The notes under the pieces are model-generated. The model did no database searches, had not been told where the DNA came from, and saw nothing but the letters and a program-made list of their open reading frames with translations. Below are positions 45,964 through 54,542 of a stretch of DNA of 64,000 nt, in pieces; positions within the stretch are counted from its first letter, which is position 1, and every line of letters starts with the position of its first letter. The stretch comes from Oligoflexia bacterium (GTDB lineage Bacteria > Bdellovibrionota_C > UBA2361 > JAFLCA01). Location: positions 30,669 to 94,668 of the forward strand of contig JAIBBV010000004.1 in NCBI GenBank assembly GCA_019694465.1. The letters are read 5' to 3'. Both the position numbers and the translations under genes were made by a program.

Positions 45964-46983
45964 ATGGCTGATACCCCACGCAAGAGTGGTCTTTCCCGCT
46001 GGATCGGGGGACTGGTTAGTCTAGCACTGGTGGGCTGGATTGTAGTGTTTGTGGATTGGCATCAGGTTGCTGCGGAGCTTGCCCGCTCCAACTATCTTAT
46101 GCTCGGACCAGTTTTTTTGGTTGTTGTAGTCCACTATCTGTTGCGTGCTTGGCGTTGGCGCTACCTCTTGCCGGAGCGCGGCGAAATTGCCTTTAGCTCT
46201 CTCTTTGAGGGCATCATGGTTGGCAATTTTGCTAGTTACTTTTTGCCGCTGCGCGCTGGCGAGTTCGTGCGACCTTTTGTCTTTTCTCGTCGCGGCACAC
46301 ATAAGTTCTCCTCCGCATTTGCTTCTGTGGTGATTGAGCGCTTTTTTGACCTGAGTGCGGTACTAATATCGTTTGTGGTAGTGCTTCAGTTCGTGCCTGG
46401 TGTTCCCGCTGTAATTCATAAGGGAGCTTTTGCGCTACTGCTATTAGCGCTGTGTCTATTAGGTTTTATTATAGTTGGAATATTTTTACCGCGACGCGCG
46501 CATGCACTTATTGATTTCGGAATGCGCTTTGTTCCCAAGCGCGTGCGCGACGGATTAAGGGGCTTTTTGTTTGAGTTTATCGATAGCACTCAAGTGTTGC
46601 GTGATCCACGCCGCCTTACAGCTGTTTGCTTGCTTACTGCTGGCGTGTGGTTGTCATGTTATTTCTGGTTTCAAGCATTCATGTGGGTAGTGCAGATTTC
46701 TCTGCCCGATGCTTCACAATACCTAATCGCTACTACTGTAGCTGTAATTGTTGCATTGGCAGTAGCTTTGCCCAGCTCGCCTGGGTTTCTGGGAGTTTAT
46801 CAGGTGGGCTGCGTAATCGGGTTTGGATTGTTTGGAATATCCGAGGGAACTGCAGTCGCGTACGCCTTGCTCTCTCATGTTTTTCAATACTTGCTCTTCG
46901 CCGCCTATGGCTTTTACTTTCTCCTGAATGGCGATCTGACTTTTTCGGACCTGCGCTCGGCAGTCTCAAATCGTAAGGGCTAG
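45964..46983 (+). CDS. LPG-synthase-TM / UPF0104 flippase-like membrane protein
   Basis: The 339-residue protein has about eight membrane helices and the signature of this family: GWIVVFVDWHQVAAELARSNY, YLLRAWRWRYLL, MVGNFASYFLPLRAGEFVRPF and PSSPGFLGVYQ. Members include the flippase half of lysyl-phosphatidylglycerol synthase and AglD-type proteins; there is no synthase domain here. It follows serS by 35 bases. Confidence 0.88.
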   Translation: MADTPRKSGLSRWIGGLVSLALVGWIVVFVDWHQVAAELARSNYLMLGPVFLVVVVHYLLRAWRWRYLLPERGEIAFSSLFEGIMVGNFASYFLPLRAGEFVRPFVFSRRGTHKFSSAFASVVIERFFDLSAVLISFVVVLQFVPGVPAVIHKGAFALLLLALCLLGFIIVGIFLPRRAHALIDFGMRFVPKRVRDGLRGFLFEFIDSTQVLRDPRRLTAVCLLTAGVWLSCYFWFQAFMWVVQISLPDASQYLIATTVAVIVALAVALPSSPGFLGVYQVGCVIGFGLFGISEGTAVAYALLSHVFQYLLFAAYGFYFLLNGDLTFSDLRSAVSNRKG

Positions 46984-46998
46984 GGTTTCAGCACTGGC

Positions 46999-47014
46999 TG
47001 GCACCTAATTTGCT
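46999..47014 (+). promoter_or_regulatory. Sigma-54-type promoter upstream of flgE
   Basis: TGGCACC-TAAT-TTGCT matches the -24/-12 consensus TGGCACG-N4-TTGCW, with GG (47000-47001) and GC (47012-47013) spaced by exactly 10 bases. Transcription would start near 47025, giving a leader of about 235 bases before the flgE ATG; a palindrome CTTACGTAAG (47102-47111) lies in it. Sigma-54 control of hook genes is established in many flagellated bacteria. Confidence 0.75.
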
Positions 47015-47259
47015 TTTCTATCCAATCGCACGTTGATTTGTCGCCGGATGCGGCAAAGCTTGCCTCCCGCAGTTTAGGAGCTTGCGCGTCAACATACTGT
47101 ACTTACGTAAGAAAGTTCGTGTCTGCGAGTAACTTCGCGAACGCGGCAGTTCTTGCCTAGTAGCGGCTAGTTGGCTGTTTAGCTAAGGACCGCTGGAAAT
47201 TGACCCCCGAATCTTTCGGGGAGCAATCGAAGTACTACTGGAAGGAGCAAGGTGGAACT

Positions 47260-48522
47260 ATGCGGATTGAATCTGCACTGTATGCTAGCAGGGAAGGCTT
47301 AGACGCTCATGGTAAGGCTATTTCGGTGGTCGGCGACAATGTCGCAAACGCAAACACCGTAGGATACAAGACATCGCGAGTTGAGTTTGCGGACCTATTC
47401 CCAGATGGTAAAGATGGTCGTCAGTCTGGTGCTCTTCCATCTAGTGGTGGTGGTTCATCCGTAGCGCGAGTGCGTCAAATTCATGAAACAGGCGTACTTG
47501 AGGCGACAGGGCGCCCGCTCGATGTTGGCATAGCTGGCGATGGCTTCTTTATCGTTGGGGACGGTGATAATCAATTTTATACCAGAGCTGGCAACTTTCA
47601 GATTAATGAAGACGGACTACTTGTGACTGCCGATGGAGAACCTGTGCTCGGGCTGCAAGGTACAGGCACAACCCTAGGCACTCTGAATGTTAAGTCAATC
47701 GACACTACCGGTGCAGCAACTTCCTTGGCTACAATCTATGGTAACTTGGCCAGCAGTGCTGAGACGACTACTGTTCCTACCAATCCTCAAACGTTTACCG
47801 AGATTAACTCCTTAGCGACTTTCATCGCGACGGCATCTGTCAATGATAGTCTGGGTGGGATCCACGACGTGTCTCTAGCGTTCTTCAAAACTGACACTAA
47901 CGAGTGGACCGCGCAGGCTTACCTAGATGGAGGCGAGGTGGGAGGGACGAAGGGAGTTCCAGTTCAGCTAGGCTCAAATGCTACCCTAACATTTGACTCA
48001 AGCGGATCAATATCCACGGCCAACGCGGCAGCTGCTAAAATTACAGCTACGCCAACCTATAGTTCCGGTGCAGCAGCTGGTAACTTTCAGATTGATCTTT
48101 CAAAATTTTCGCAGTTTGCAAGTACTAGCATCGTGAACAGCTTTTCACAGGATGGTAAGAGCGTCGGAAATATTAAGTCCTATCAGTTCCAAGCTGATGG
48201 CACATTGCTGGCAGTGCTTGATACTGGTTCTACGGCGCAGGTAGGCAAGATTCAACTTGCACAGTTTCCAAACACGGATGCCCTCGAACGTGCTGGAAAC
48301 TCACTATTTAGAGCTGGTGATGGATCCGGTACACCAACAGTGTCGGATCCAGGCGACGAGGGCTCTGGTAAGTTAGAGGGAAACTCACTGGAACGCTCCA
48401 CGGTTGATATCGCTAACCAGTTCATTGATCTAGTTCTTTATCAGCGTGGATACCAAGCTAACTCACAGATATTGAACGCAGCTGATCAGCTAATTCAGGG
48501 CACTCTGCAGCTAATGCGTTAA
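47260..48522 (+). CDS. flgE: Flagellar hook protein FlgE
   Basis: The ATG at 47260 follows a GGAGCAAGGTGG ribosome-binding region and gives 420 residues. The N-terminal rod/hook motif is ALYASREGLDAHGKAISVVGDNVANANTVGYKTSRVEFADLF, and the C-terminal ENSLERSTVDIANQFIDLVLYQRGYQANSQILNAADQL completes the axial-protein pair; the middle is the variable hook domain. It assembles outside the cell on the rod. Its upstream region contains a sigma-54-type promoter. No other hook gene adjoins it. Confidence 0.96.
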   Translation: MRIESALYASREGLDAHGKAISVVGDNVANANTVGYKTSRVEFADLFPDGKDGRQSGALPSSGGGSSVARVRQIHETGVLEATGRPLDVGIAGDGFFIVGDGDNQFYTRAGNFQINEDGLLVTADGEPVLGLQGTGTTLGTLNVKSIDTTGAATSLATIYGNLASSAETTTVPTNPQTFTEINSLATFIATASVNDSLGGIHDVSLAFFKTDTNEWTAQAYLDGGEVGGTKGVPVQLGSNATLTFDSSGSISTANAAAAKITATPTYSSGAAAGNFQIDLSKFSQFASTSIVNSFSQDGKSVGNIKSYQFQADGTLLAVLDTGSTAQVGKIQLAQFPNTDALERAGNSLFRAGDGSGTPTVSDPGDEGSGKLEGNSLERSTVDIANQFIDLVLYQRGYQANSQILNAADQLIQGTLQLMR

Positions 48523-48646
48523 CTCCCCATGCTTTAGCGAGTTCCAGCCTGGAAATTGTAGCTAGCTCAGACTCCTAGCTTTTCAGAGAAGGCACGAGTC
48601 CACTTGCGGCTAGCATTTGCTTCCAAGATAGACAACAATTCGTTGC

Positions 48647-49255
48647 ATGTGCGCTGAAGTGCCGAAGATTATCGCCATTGCTGGAGCTTCTGGAAGTGGG
48701 AAAACTACGCTAGCTCAGGAATTACGGGCTACGCTTAGTGCTGCGCGTGCTGCTCTCATCTCATTTGATTCTTATTATCGACCGCTTACGCATTTATCAT
48801 GGGAGGAGCGCGCGCGAGTTAATTTCGACCATCCTGACTCGCTAGAGGTGTCACTACTTGAGCAGCAACTTATGATGTTGAAACAGGGTCAGGCCATAGA
48901 TGTCCCATCTTATGACTTTTCGCAGCATGATCGGATCGGGAGCTCTCGGCTTATAGAGCCTCGTCAGTATGTAATTGTTGAAGGCATACTGGCATTGTCG
49001 TTCCCTAAGCTTAGACCGGTGTATAGCCTAGCTGTTTTTGTAGATACTCCCCAGCATATTTGCTACCAGCGTCGGTTGGCCCGCGATGTGAGCGACCGCG
49101 GACGAACTCCTGAAAGTGTTAAACTGCAGTGGAATGAAAGTGTGGAGCCTATGTTTAAACAATACTGTGCGCCCAGTAAAAGCTATGCCGAGCTGGTGTG
49201 CTGTGGCTTAAGCGACGTGAAATTAGGGGTCAAAAGGATTTTGGAAAGGCTTTAA
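48647..49255 (+). CDS. udk: Uridine kinase (phosphoribulokinase/uridine kinase family)
   Basis: The 202-residue protein has the P-loop GASGSGKT (residues 13-20), the substrate/metal segment SFDSYY, FDHPDSLE and the lid region CYQRRLARDVSDRGRTPESV, all characteristic of uridine/cytidine kinase, which phosphorylates uridine and cytidine in pyrimidine salvage. Length is typical. It is monocistronic. Confidence 0.92.
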   Translation: MCAEVPKIIAIAGASGSGKTTLAQELRATLSAARAALISFDSYYRPLTHLSWEERARVNFDHPDSLEVSLLEQQLMMLKQGQAIDVPSYDFSQHDRIGSSRLIEPRQYVIVEGILALSFPKLRPVYSLAVFVDTPQHICYQRRLARDVSDRGRTPESVKLQWNESVEPMFKQYCAPSKSYAELVCCGLSDVKLGVKRILERL

Positions 49256-49832
49256 AGTAGACCATTGCTAAAAGTGCCCTAAACAGCACTGACGGGCTTG
49301 CATAGTGAGCCAAACAACTCGCTTCATTTTCATTCTATTAATCGCTCTAACTTTTATCAGGTTATCACCAGCGCGTTGCTCTACATAAGTCGCAGCTGTT
49401 TGTTGTCCTTAAATATCCATAGCTCAGGAATTCGGTCGTGGCGGGTTCCATCGCTATCCATAGTGATTGGTCCGCTAGCTCCATGGCCTCTTGTGCGTTT
49501 TTGCCAAAGTGAGCACTGGCACCGCTAAGGGTTAGTGTAGTTCCGAAGCTGATATGAGCGACTACGATTGAACTTGCTAGAATTAGCTGCGTAACCACCG
49601 CACTAAGCAGAATCTGTATTTCACAAGCTATTCGTTGGATATTGAAAGTGTGCCGAATTGTAGCGGGTAAATCAACGTCCATCTAGTGCTGGCCAAAATC
49701 GCACTTGGGTGCATTTTAGCGATTTTAGGAAGAAGGCATCACTGGCCTAATAGTTATGCCAGTCTTGCACTGCTTTCCTAGGTGTAGTTAGAGTGGGCAG
49801 GCAACCCGAGCTAGAATTCTAATGAGTCAGCC
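49256..49832. other. Gene-poor intergenic region with one doubtful frame
   Basis: This 577-base gap lies between udk and the thioesterase gene. A 105-codon frame on the minus strand (49365-49682) includes a hydrophobic stretch (QILLSAVVTQLILASSIVVA) but has no ribosome-binding site or homology that I recognise, so I do not call it a gene. The gap could also be decayed coding sequence. No RNA gene or terminator is evident. Confidence 0.4.
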
Positions 49833-50276
49833 ATGGATCGCCTCAACATAGAATCTCCCAAACAAGTCAGTTTTCAGACAACGCTCCAGGTTCGTGTGGG
49901 TGATGTTAATTATGGAGCACATCTTGGCAACGATCAGTTATTAAGTCTTGTTCACCAGGCGCGTATAGAGATGCTGCGTAGTTGGGGTTGGAGTGAATTC
50001 GACTGCGGCGGCGCCTCTTTGATCCAAGCTGAAGCCGCCGTGATCTATCGAGCCCAAGCATTTCTGGGCGATGAGCTTCTTTTCAGTCTTGGCTTCGGTG
50101 CTCTATCCCGTTGTGGATTTGAGGTGCTCACGCAAGTTACTCGGCCTTCTGATAGCACCGAAATCGCACGGGTCTATTCTGGCTTGGTGTGCTTCGACTA
50201 CACCCAAAAAAAAGTAGTGCCGCTCCCAGCTGCGTTGAAGGCAAAAATTTCGAGTGTTGGGCAAACTGTCGCTTGA
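49833..50276 (+). CDS. Acyl-CoA thioesterase, 4HBT hotdog family
   Basis: The 147-residue protein has the YbgC/4HBT pattern: VRVGDVNYGAHLGNDQLLSLVHQARIEML with the catalytic-region Asn/His, followed by YRAQAFLGDELLFSLGF and the beta strands of a hotdog fold. It should hydrolyse acyl-CoA thioesters in the cytoplasm. It is monocistronic; the next gene is convergent. Confidence 0.85.
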   Translation: MDRLNIESPKQVSFQTTLQVRVGDVNYGAHLGNDQLLSLVHQARIEMLRSWGWSEFDCGGASLIQAEAAVIYRAQAFLGDELLFSLGFGALSRCGFEVLTQVTRPSDSTEIARVYSGLVCFDYTQKKVVPLPAALKAKISSVGQTVA

Positions 50277-50292
50277 TAGCAGGCAGTTTAAA

Positions 50293-50334
50293 CCCAGCCT
50301 CATTAATTCTTGACAAAAAATGGATGAGACTGGG
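50293..50334. terminator. Inverted repeat between convergent genes
   Basis: CCCAG-C-CTCAT (50293-50303) and ATGAG-A-CTGGG (50324-50334) pair over 10 of 11 positions across a 20-base loop. It lies between the thioesterase and methyltransferase genes and may stop both transcripts, though no T-run adjoins it. Confidence 0.45.
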
Positions 50335-50475
50335 CGAGCGAGATCTTGGCGTAGCCAAGTCGAACCGCAGAAAACGAGTAAACCCTAAGCCCCGAGGGTC
50401 AAATGCCGAATTGCCTCAAAATCACTGCTATCCCCAGTGAATTTTTGTCAAAACTAACTCGCGCAGGGTTAATAT

Positions 50476-51891
50476 TTATACCGCTACTGCCCGTGAGCGC
50501 ATCAGATACATAATTCGATCTGAACCAGCAACACTCTTCTTGTCGACTATAGTAAAATTAGCTGAAAAGGCAGATTCGAAGCCTTGAGGGGTATAGTCAG
50601 GGAAAATGTCTTCACGCGATTTCAGCAGTCGAATCACTTGTGAGTCAGACTTAGGTACGAATTCAATTAACAGGTGTCCTGATAGACGGGAAAAGTATTC
50701 TGCTACTCTCGATAGCGGCACATTATTGCCAATCGCTAGATGATGGATAAGGGCGAGGGCAAGAATCATATCGACAGGACCACGCCCCTCAAGAGATGCA
50801 CGCTCCTCATGCGCCCAGCCGTAGCTGGGGGTAGGGTTGGTTAGGTCCATCAGCAGAGGGGTAATCGGCAAGTCACGCTGCTTGCCGCGCAGGTAATTTT
50901 TTTCAACCGCGGCTGGATCGATGTCGAAAGACAAAACCGCTGCGCCATTACGAGCAGCAATTTCACTAAACACCCCAACATTCGCCCCCAGATCCCACAC
51001 CATTTTAGGCCTGATGCGCTGAATAGCGTCTGAAACAAGCGTCTTCTTTTGCTCCATGGCGCTGTCGCTGTAATTTGTATTCTCGTAATAGTCCGCCCAC
51101 TCCGTTCCACCTGGCAGCCAAGAGAGTTTTGTGATCGTAGTTTTTAGCGAATCCAAAAGTCCACGCAAAGCCTGTGCTGACATGCGCGCAACCTTTACAG
51201 GTTCTGTCTGTTTGCCAGCGGCATCAGCGAACTTGCTCTGCGAGCGTGCGTGCATGTGAATATGGAGCATTAAACCAGGATTAATTTTGGTCTTCCAAGG
51301 CAGCAGTGCGCTAGTCATGTCCAATGGTAAACCATCTATGTAAAGCTGCATAAGATGATTGAGACGGATGTCGCATTTGGCCATCAATGCGAGTGGCGCG
51401 AGGAAATGCTGACAAAACTGGCGATAAGCAATCCAGGGAGTTCCCTCGCTATACTTCTCAAAAGATAGTGTATCAATAAATATGGGTCGCCCATTTAGAA
51501 ACTGTACGTTGTATGAACTGGCATCCTTCAGCACCATCCCATGTGCAAGGGCGCGCTCTTGGAGATCCAATGTTAGTAGCGCGGCGTCCTTAAGTTGGCT
51601 GAACGACCACTCACTGGGGAACGAAATGAATGGAATTAGAAGCGGCTCAATGACCTTATACGCATCCGCTGTAGCGCCTTGCTCGCTCACTTCAAGATGT
51701 GTCACCAACAAGCGCGAGTCAGTCAACTCCTTATAAAGTCCAGATGAGATAAAGAGGTCATAGTGGGCAGCGAAGGAGCGGTTGACCTGTCGGAGCAGGC
51801 GACCGTCACGCTTAAACAAAAATCCAGAGCGATCGCGGAATGAAGAGGCTAGAGGTACTTGTTGCTGAAGTGACGTAGCTGCACTGCTCAT
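50476..51891 (-). CDS. Kinase-like domain fused to a SAM-dependent methyltransferase
   Basis: From the ATG at 51891 (GAGG site upstream) the protein has 471 residues. The N-terminal half contains a protein-kinase-like catalytic loop, HGMVLKDASSYNVQF with Asp and Asn spaced as in choline/aminoglycoside kinases (D-x4-N), then IFIDTLSFE in the place of the metal-binding loop. The C-terminal half is a class I methyltransferase: motif I VWDLGANVGVFSEI (about residue 300), the acidic FDID and a DMILALALIHHL. This layout resembles NoeA-like nodulation methyltransferases. It follows a small membrane-protein gene by 8 bases. Confidence 0.72.
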   Translation of the reverse strand: MSSAATSLQQQVPLASSFRDRSGFLFKRDGRLLRQVNRSFAAHYDLFISSGLYKELTDSRLLVTHLEVSEQGATADAYKVIEPLLIPFISFPSEWSFSQLKDAALLTLDLQERALAHGMVLKDASSYNVQFLNGRPIFIDTLSFEKYSEGTPWIAYRQFCQHFLAPLALMAKCDIRLNHLMQLYIDGLPLDMTSALLPWKTKINPGLMLHIHMHARSQSKFADAAGKQTEPVKVARMSAQALRGLLDSLKTTITKLSWLPGGTEWADYYENTNYSDSAMEQKKTLVSDAIQRIRPKMVWDLGANVGVFSEIAARNGAAVLSFDIDPAAVEKNYLRGKQRDLPITPLLMDLTNPTPSYGWAHEERASLEGRGPVDMILALALIHHLAIGNNVPLSRVAEYFSRLSGHLLIEFVPKSDSQVIRLLKSREDIFPDYTPQGFESAFSANFTIVDKKSVAGSDRIMYLMRSRAVAV

Positions 51892-51914
51892 ACAAGCCTC
51901 AGTCATAAGCGGTT

Positions 51915-52130
51915 CTACTTTGCTTCCGTGTCGTTAGCTTTCTTGCCACGTCCTGTAATGAAGCCAACCATGGCACGCCAATAGCTCTTAATAGTAAAGA
52001 GGGCGCCTAGAACTCCAGCCGCTACTACTTGCAGAATAACACTGCCTGTACCGGGATCGAGGTAAGCGTGAGCATCATTCGGCATAAAAAATGGTACCAA
52101 CAAAATGAACATGAAGTCGGTCATTTTCAT
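51915..52130 (-). CDS. Small YLDPGTGS-type membrane protein
   Basis: The 71-residue protein has a signal-like start ending in DAHA, then YLDPGTGSVILQVVAAGVLGALFTIKSYW, the hallmark of small membrane proteins found beside capsule/lipid-modifying genes, and a basic tail. It precedes the kinase-like/methyltransferase gene by 8 bases and so is its likely partner at the membrane. Confidence 0.75.
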   Translation of the reverse strand: MKMTDFMFILLVPFFMPNDAHAYLDPGTGSVILQVVAAGVLGALFTIKSYWRAMVGFITGRGKKANDTEAK

Positions 52131-52422
52131 AAAAGTCCCTTCAATTACTTATGGGCCCAGCGAAGCGCTTTACGCTATCACATCACCATAAAATTGCCTA
52201 CTTATCAACATGTTGGCCAGCTTAGGTGTGGCTAGAGTTCTTTGGCTTTGAAGTCACCGTCAAATTAGCGTGTCTATTGGTGTCGCAAGCACAGGCGCCC
52301 TACTTGTTCTTAGAGTCCATCTCATAACTAGGCTAAGATGAGAGTTGTGGTTTGCCACTCCTGAAAAGTCGGGCTTAGTCTTCGACAATTGTTTAGACCG
52401 CTTCAATGGCTTCAGGGGGGGT

Positions 52423-54285
52423 CTATTCTGACCTTCCGGGTCTATAAGGCACATTGATCACGATGCGCTGATTCCCAACACCACTGCCTTTGTACAGCAG
52501 GACGCCCTTCAGCAGGAGCGCCGTCTGGTTATGCAACAAGTTCTGGTACCAGCGCGGCGGGACTACTTCAGGTAAGACCACTACAGCCAAGCCACGGTCT
52601 GGGTCGCGCTCGTCAGTCTCCTCTAGGTATTCGATAATTGGAGACACAACTGAGCGGTATGGGGAATCCAATACGACAAGCGGAATGTCTGGAATCGACC
52701 GCATCCAAGTTTCTCGCAGTGCTGAGGTTTTGGCCGGATCTAAGTCTATTGTGACAGCTGTAACGTCCTTGGAAAGCGAACGAGCGAATTGTAGGGCACC
52801 CAGTGTGGCTCGATTAAGCTGAGAAACTGGAATCACTACCTTGTAAAGCTTCTCGGCGCTAAACACCGCTGTTTGAATGTCTGGAGTCGCTGACACTGCC
52901 AAAGCTACTTCAGTGTAGTGGGCCTTGATATTGTGGAACATGGAGACCAATATCGGCAAAATAACGACTACAATCCAAGCGCCGTAGAAAAACTTGCTCT
53001 CAACAATCACGAACAACACTATGCCCGTTGCCACTGCTCCAATTCCATTGATTCCGGCCTTGAAGAGCCAGTTTGGACCACGCACGCGACGCCAGCGGTA
53101 TACCATGCCGGCCTGTGACAGGGTGAAGGATAGAAATACACCGACCGCATAGAGTGGAATCAGCTTATGTGGATTACCATGGAATGCCCAAATCAGAATT
53201 GAAGCTAAGATTGCCAAAATCCCGATGCCATTCGAATAAACTAAGCGATCGCCAAGGTTGGCCATTTGGCGCGGCAGATATCCGTCGCGTGCCACAAAAC
53301 TTGCCAAGCGAGGGAAATCAGCAAAGGAAGTATTTGCCGCAAGAATTAGGATTAAAGTTGTTGCACCTTGAAGCAGTAGATATGCCCAACTGTCACCGAA
53401 AACTACCCGCCCAATTTGAGATACGACGCTTTCAGAATGTGATGGAACTATGTGCAATGAATGGGCCAGGTAGGTTACGCCGAGGAACATGGAGGTAAGC
53501 AACACGCCCATTGCGATAAGAGTCCTTCCGGCATTCGACGCTTCGGGTTTTTGAAATGCAGGGACTCCGTCGCTTATAGCTTCAATACCAGTTAGAGCAG
53601 TGCAGCCTGATGCAAAGGCTCTAAGAACCAACAATACTCCGAGGGTCTGACCGTTTTCGGAAATAACTCCGGCAATGTCAGAGGGCGGCGAAGAGATTTG
53701 CCCAGTCCATAGACGGAATAGACCAACTCCAATTAGTGACCCGAAGACAAATATAAATAGATAAGTTGGGACAGCAAATATCGAGCCTGACTCTCTTACT
53801 CCACGCAGGTTAGCGAGAGTGATTAGAAGAACAATCACCAAGCAAATTTTTACTTTCCACGGTAAAAGCTCTGGAAAAGCTGAGGTTAGTGCAACTACCC
53901 CAGCTGATATACTAACCGCCACAGTCAGCACGTAGTCTACCAATAGTGCCGCTGCAGCTATCAGGCTAGCACTGGTTCCCAAATTATCGCGTGTTACATT
54001 GTACGACCCTGCTCCATTCGGGTAGGCCTGAATGGTTTGGTAATAAGAGGAGACAACAATAACTAAGAGTAGTGCGATGATAAGGGCGATTGGCAGAGAG
54101 AGGTTAAGGGCGGCTGTTCCAGCCAGGATAAGGACAAGCAGGATTTCCTCGGTGGCGTAGGCTACAGATGACAGAGCATCTGAGCTAAATATAGCTAACG
54201 CTTTGATTTTGCTGAGCTTTTCGTGCTCTTTGGCCTTGCTGGGCAAGGGATTCCCAATCAGGATTCTCTGAATTGCGTTGACCAT
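52423..54285 (-). CDS. APC-superfamily permease with C-terminal cytoplasmic domain
   Basis: The 620-residue protein has about twelve membrane helices (25-450) and the APC N-terminal pattern IKALAIFSSDALSSVAYATEEILLVL, GAGSYNVTRDNLG. About 150 cytoplasmic residues follow, with YKVVIPVSQLNRATLGALQFARSLS resembling a universal-stress-type fold. Relatives carry amino acids or cations. A GAGGTG site precedes the start. Substrate unknown. Confidence 0.85.
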   Translation of the reverse strand: MVNAIQRILIGNPLPSKAKEHEKLSKIKALAIFSSDALSSVAYATEEILLVLILAGTAALNLSLPIALIIALLLVIVVSSYYQTIQAYPNGAGSYNVTRDNLGTSASLIAAAALLVDYVLTVAVSISAGVVALTSAFPELLPWKVKICLVIVLLITLANLRGVRESGSIFAVPTYLFIFVFGSLIGVGLFRLWTGQISSPPSDIAGVISENGQTLGVLLVLRAFASGCTALTGIEAISDGVPAFQKPEASNAGRTLIAMGVLLTSMFLGVTYLAHSLHIVPSHSESVVSQIGRVVFGDSWAYLLLQGATTLILILAANTSFADFPRLASFVARDGYLPRQMANLGDRLVYSNGIGILAILASILIWAFHGNPHKLIPLYAVGVFLSFTLSQAGMVYRWRRVRGPNWLFKAGINGIGAVATGIVLFVIVESKFFYGAWIVVVILPILVSMFHNIKAHYTEVALAVSATPDIQTAVFSAEKLYKVVIPVSQLNRATLGALQFARSLSKDVTAVTIDLDPAKTSALRETWMRSIPDIPLVVLDSPYRSVVSPIIEYLEETDERDPDRGLAVVVLPEVVPPRWYQNLLHNQTALLLKGVLLYKGSGVGNQRIVINVPYRPGRSE

Positions 54286-54542
54286 TACACCTCATGAAGC
54301 TTAGAGCCGCTTTATTGTGTTCATAGCACTAAGGTCGCCGCGGCACTACGCCTCTAAGTGCCTTATATGATTAGATCCTGCTAGCTCCAGAGCCATTCCA
54401 AAAGCACCTATATCAGTCTTAACGAAGGCCTTGCTTTACGTAACTTGATTAATTCGCTAATAATAGTGCCGCCTAAAAGCGCCGCCTAGTGCAATGGTGG
54501 GGCGGCCAGGCGTACTTCTTAACCTACTAAGGTAGAAATTAT

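Noticed and set aside
49365..49682. 105-codon minus-strand frame with a hydrophobic stretch
   Set aside because: No ribosome-binding site, no recognisable family, and the opposite strand is equally open; left as unassigned.
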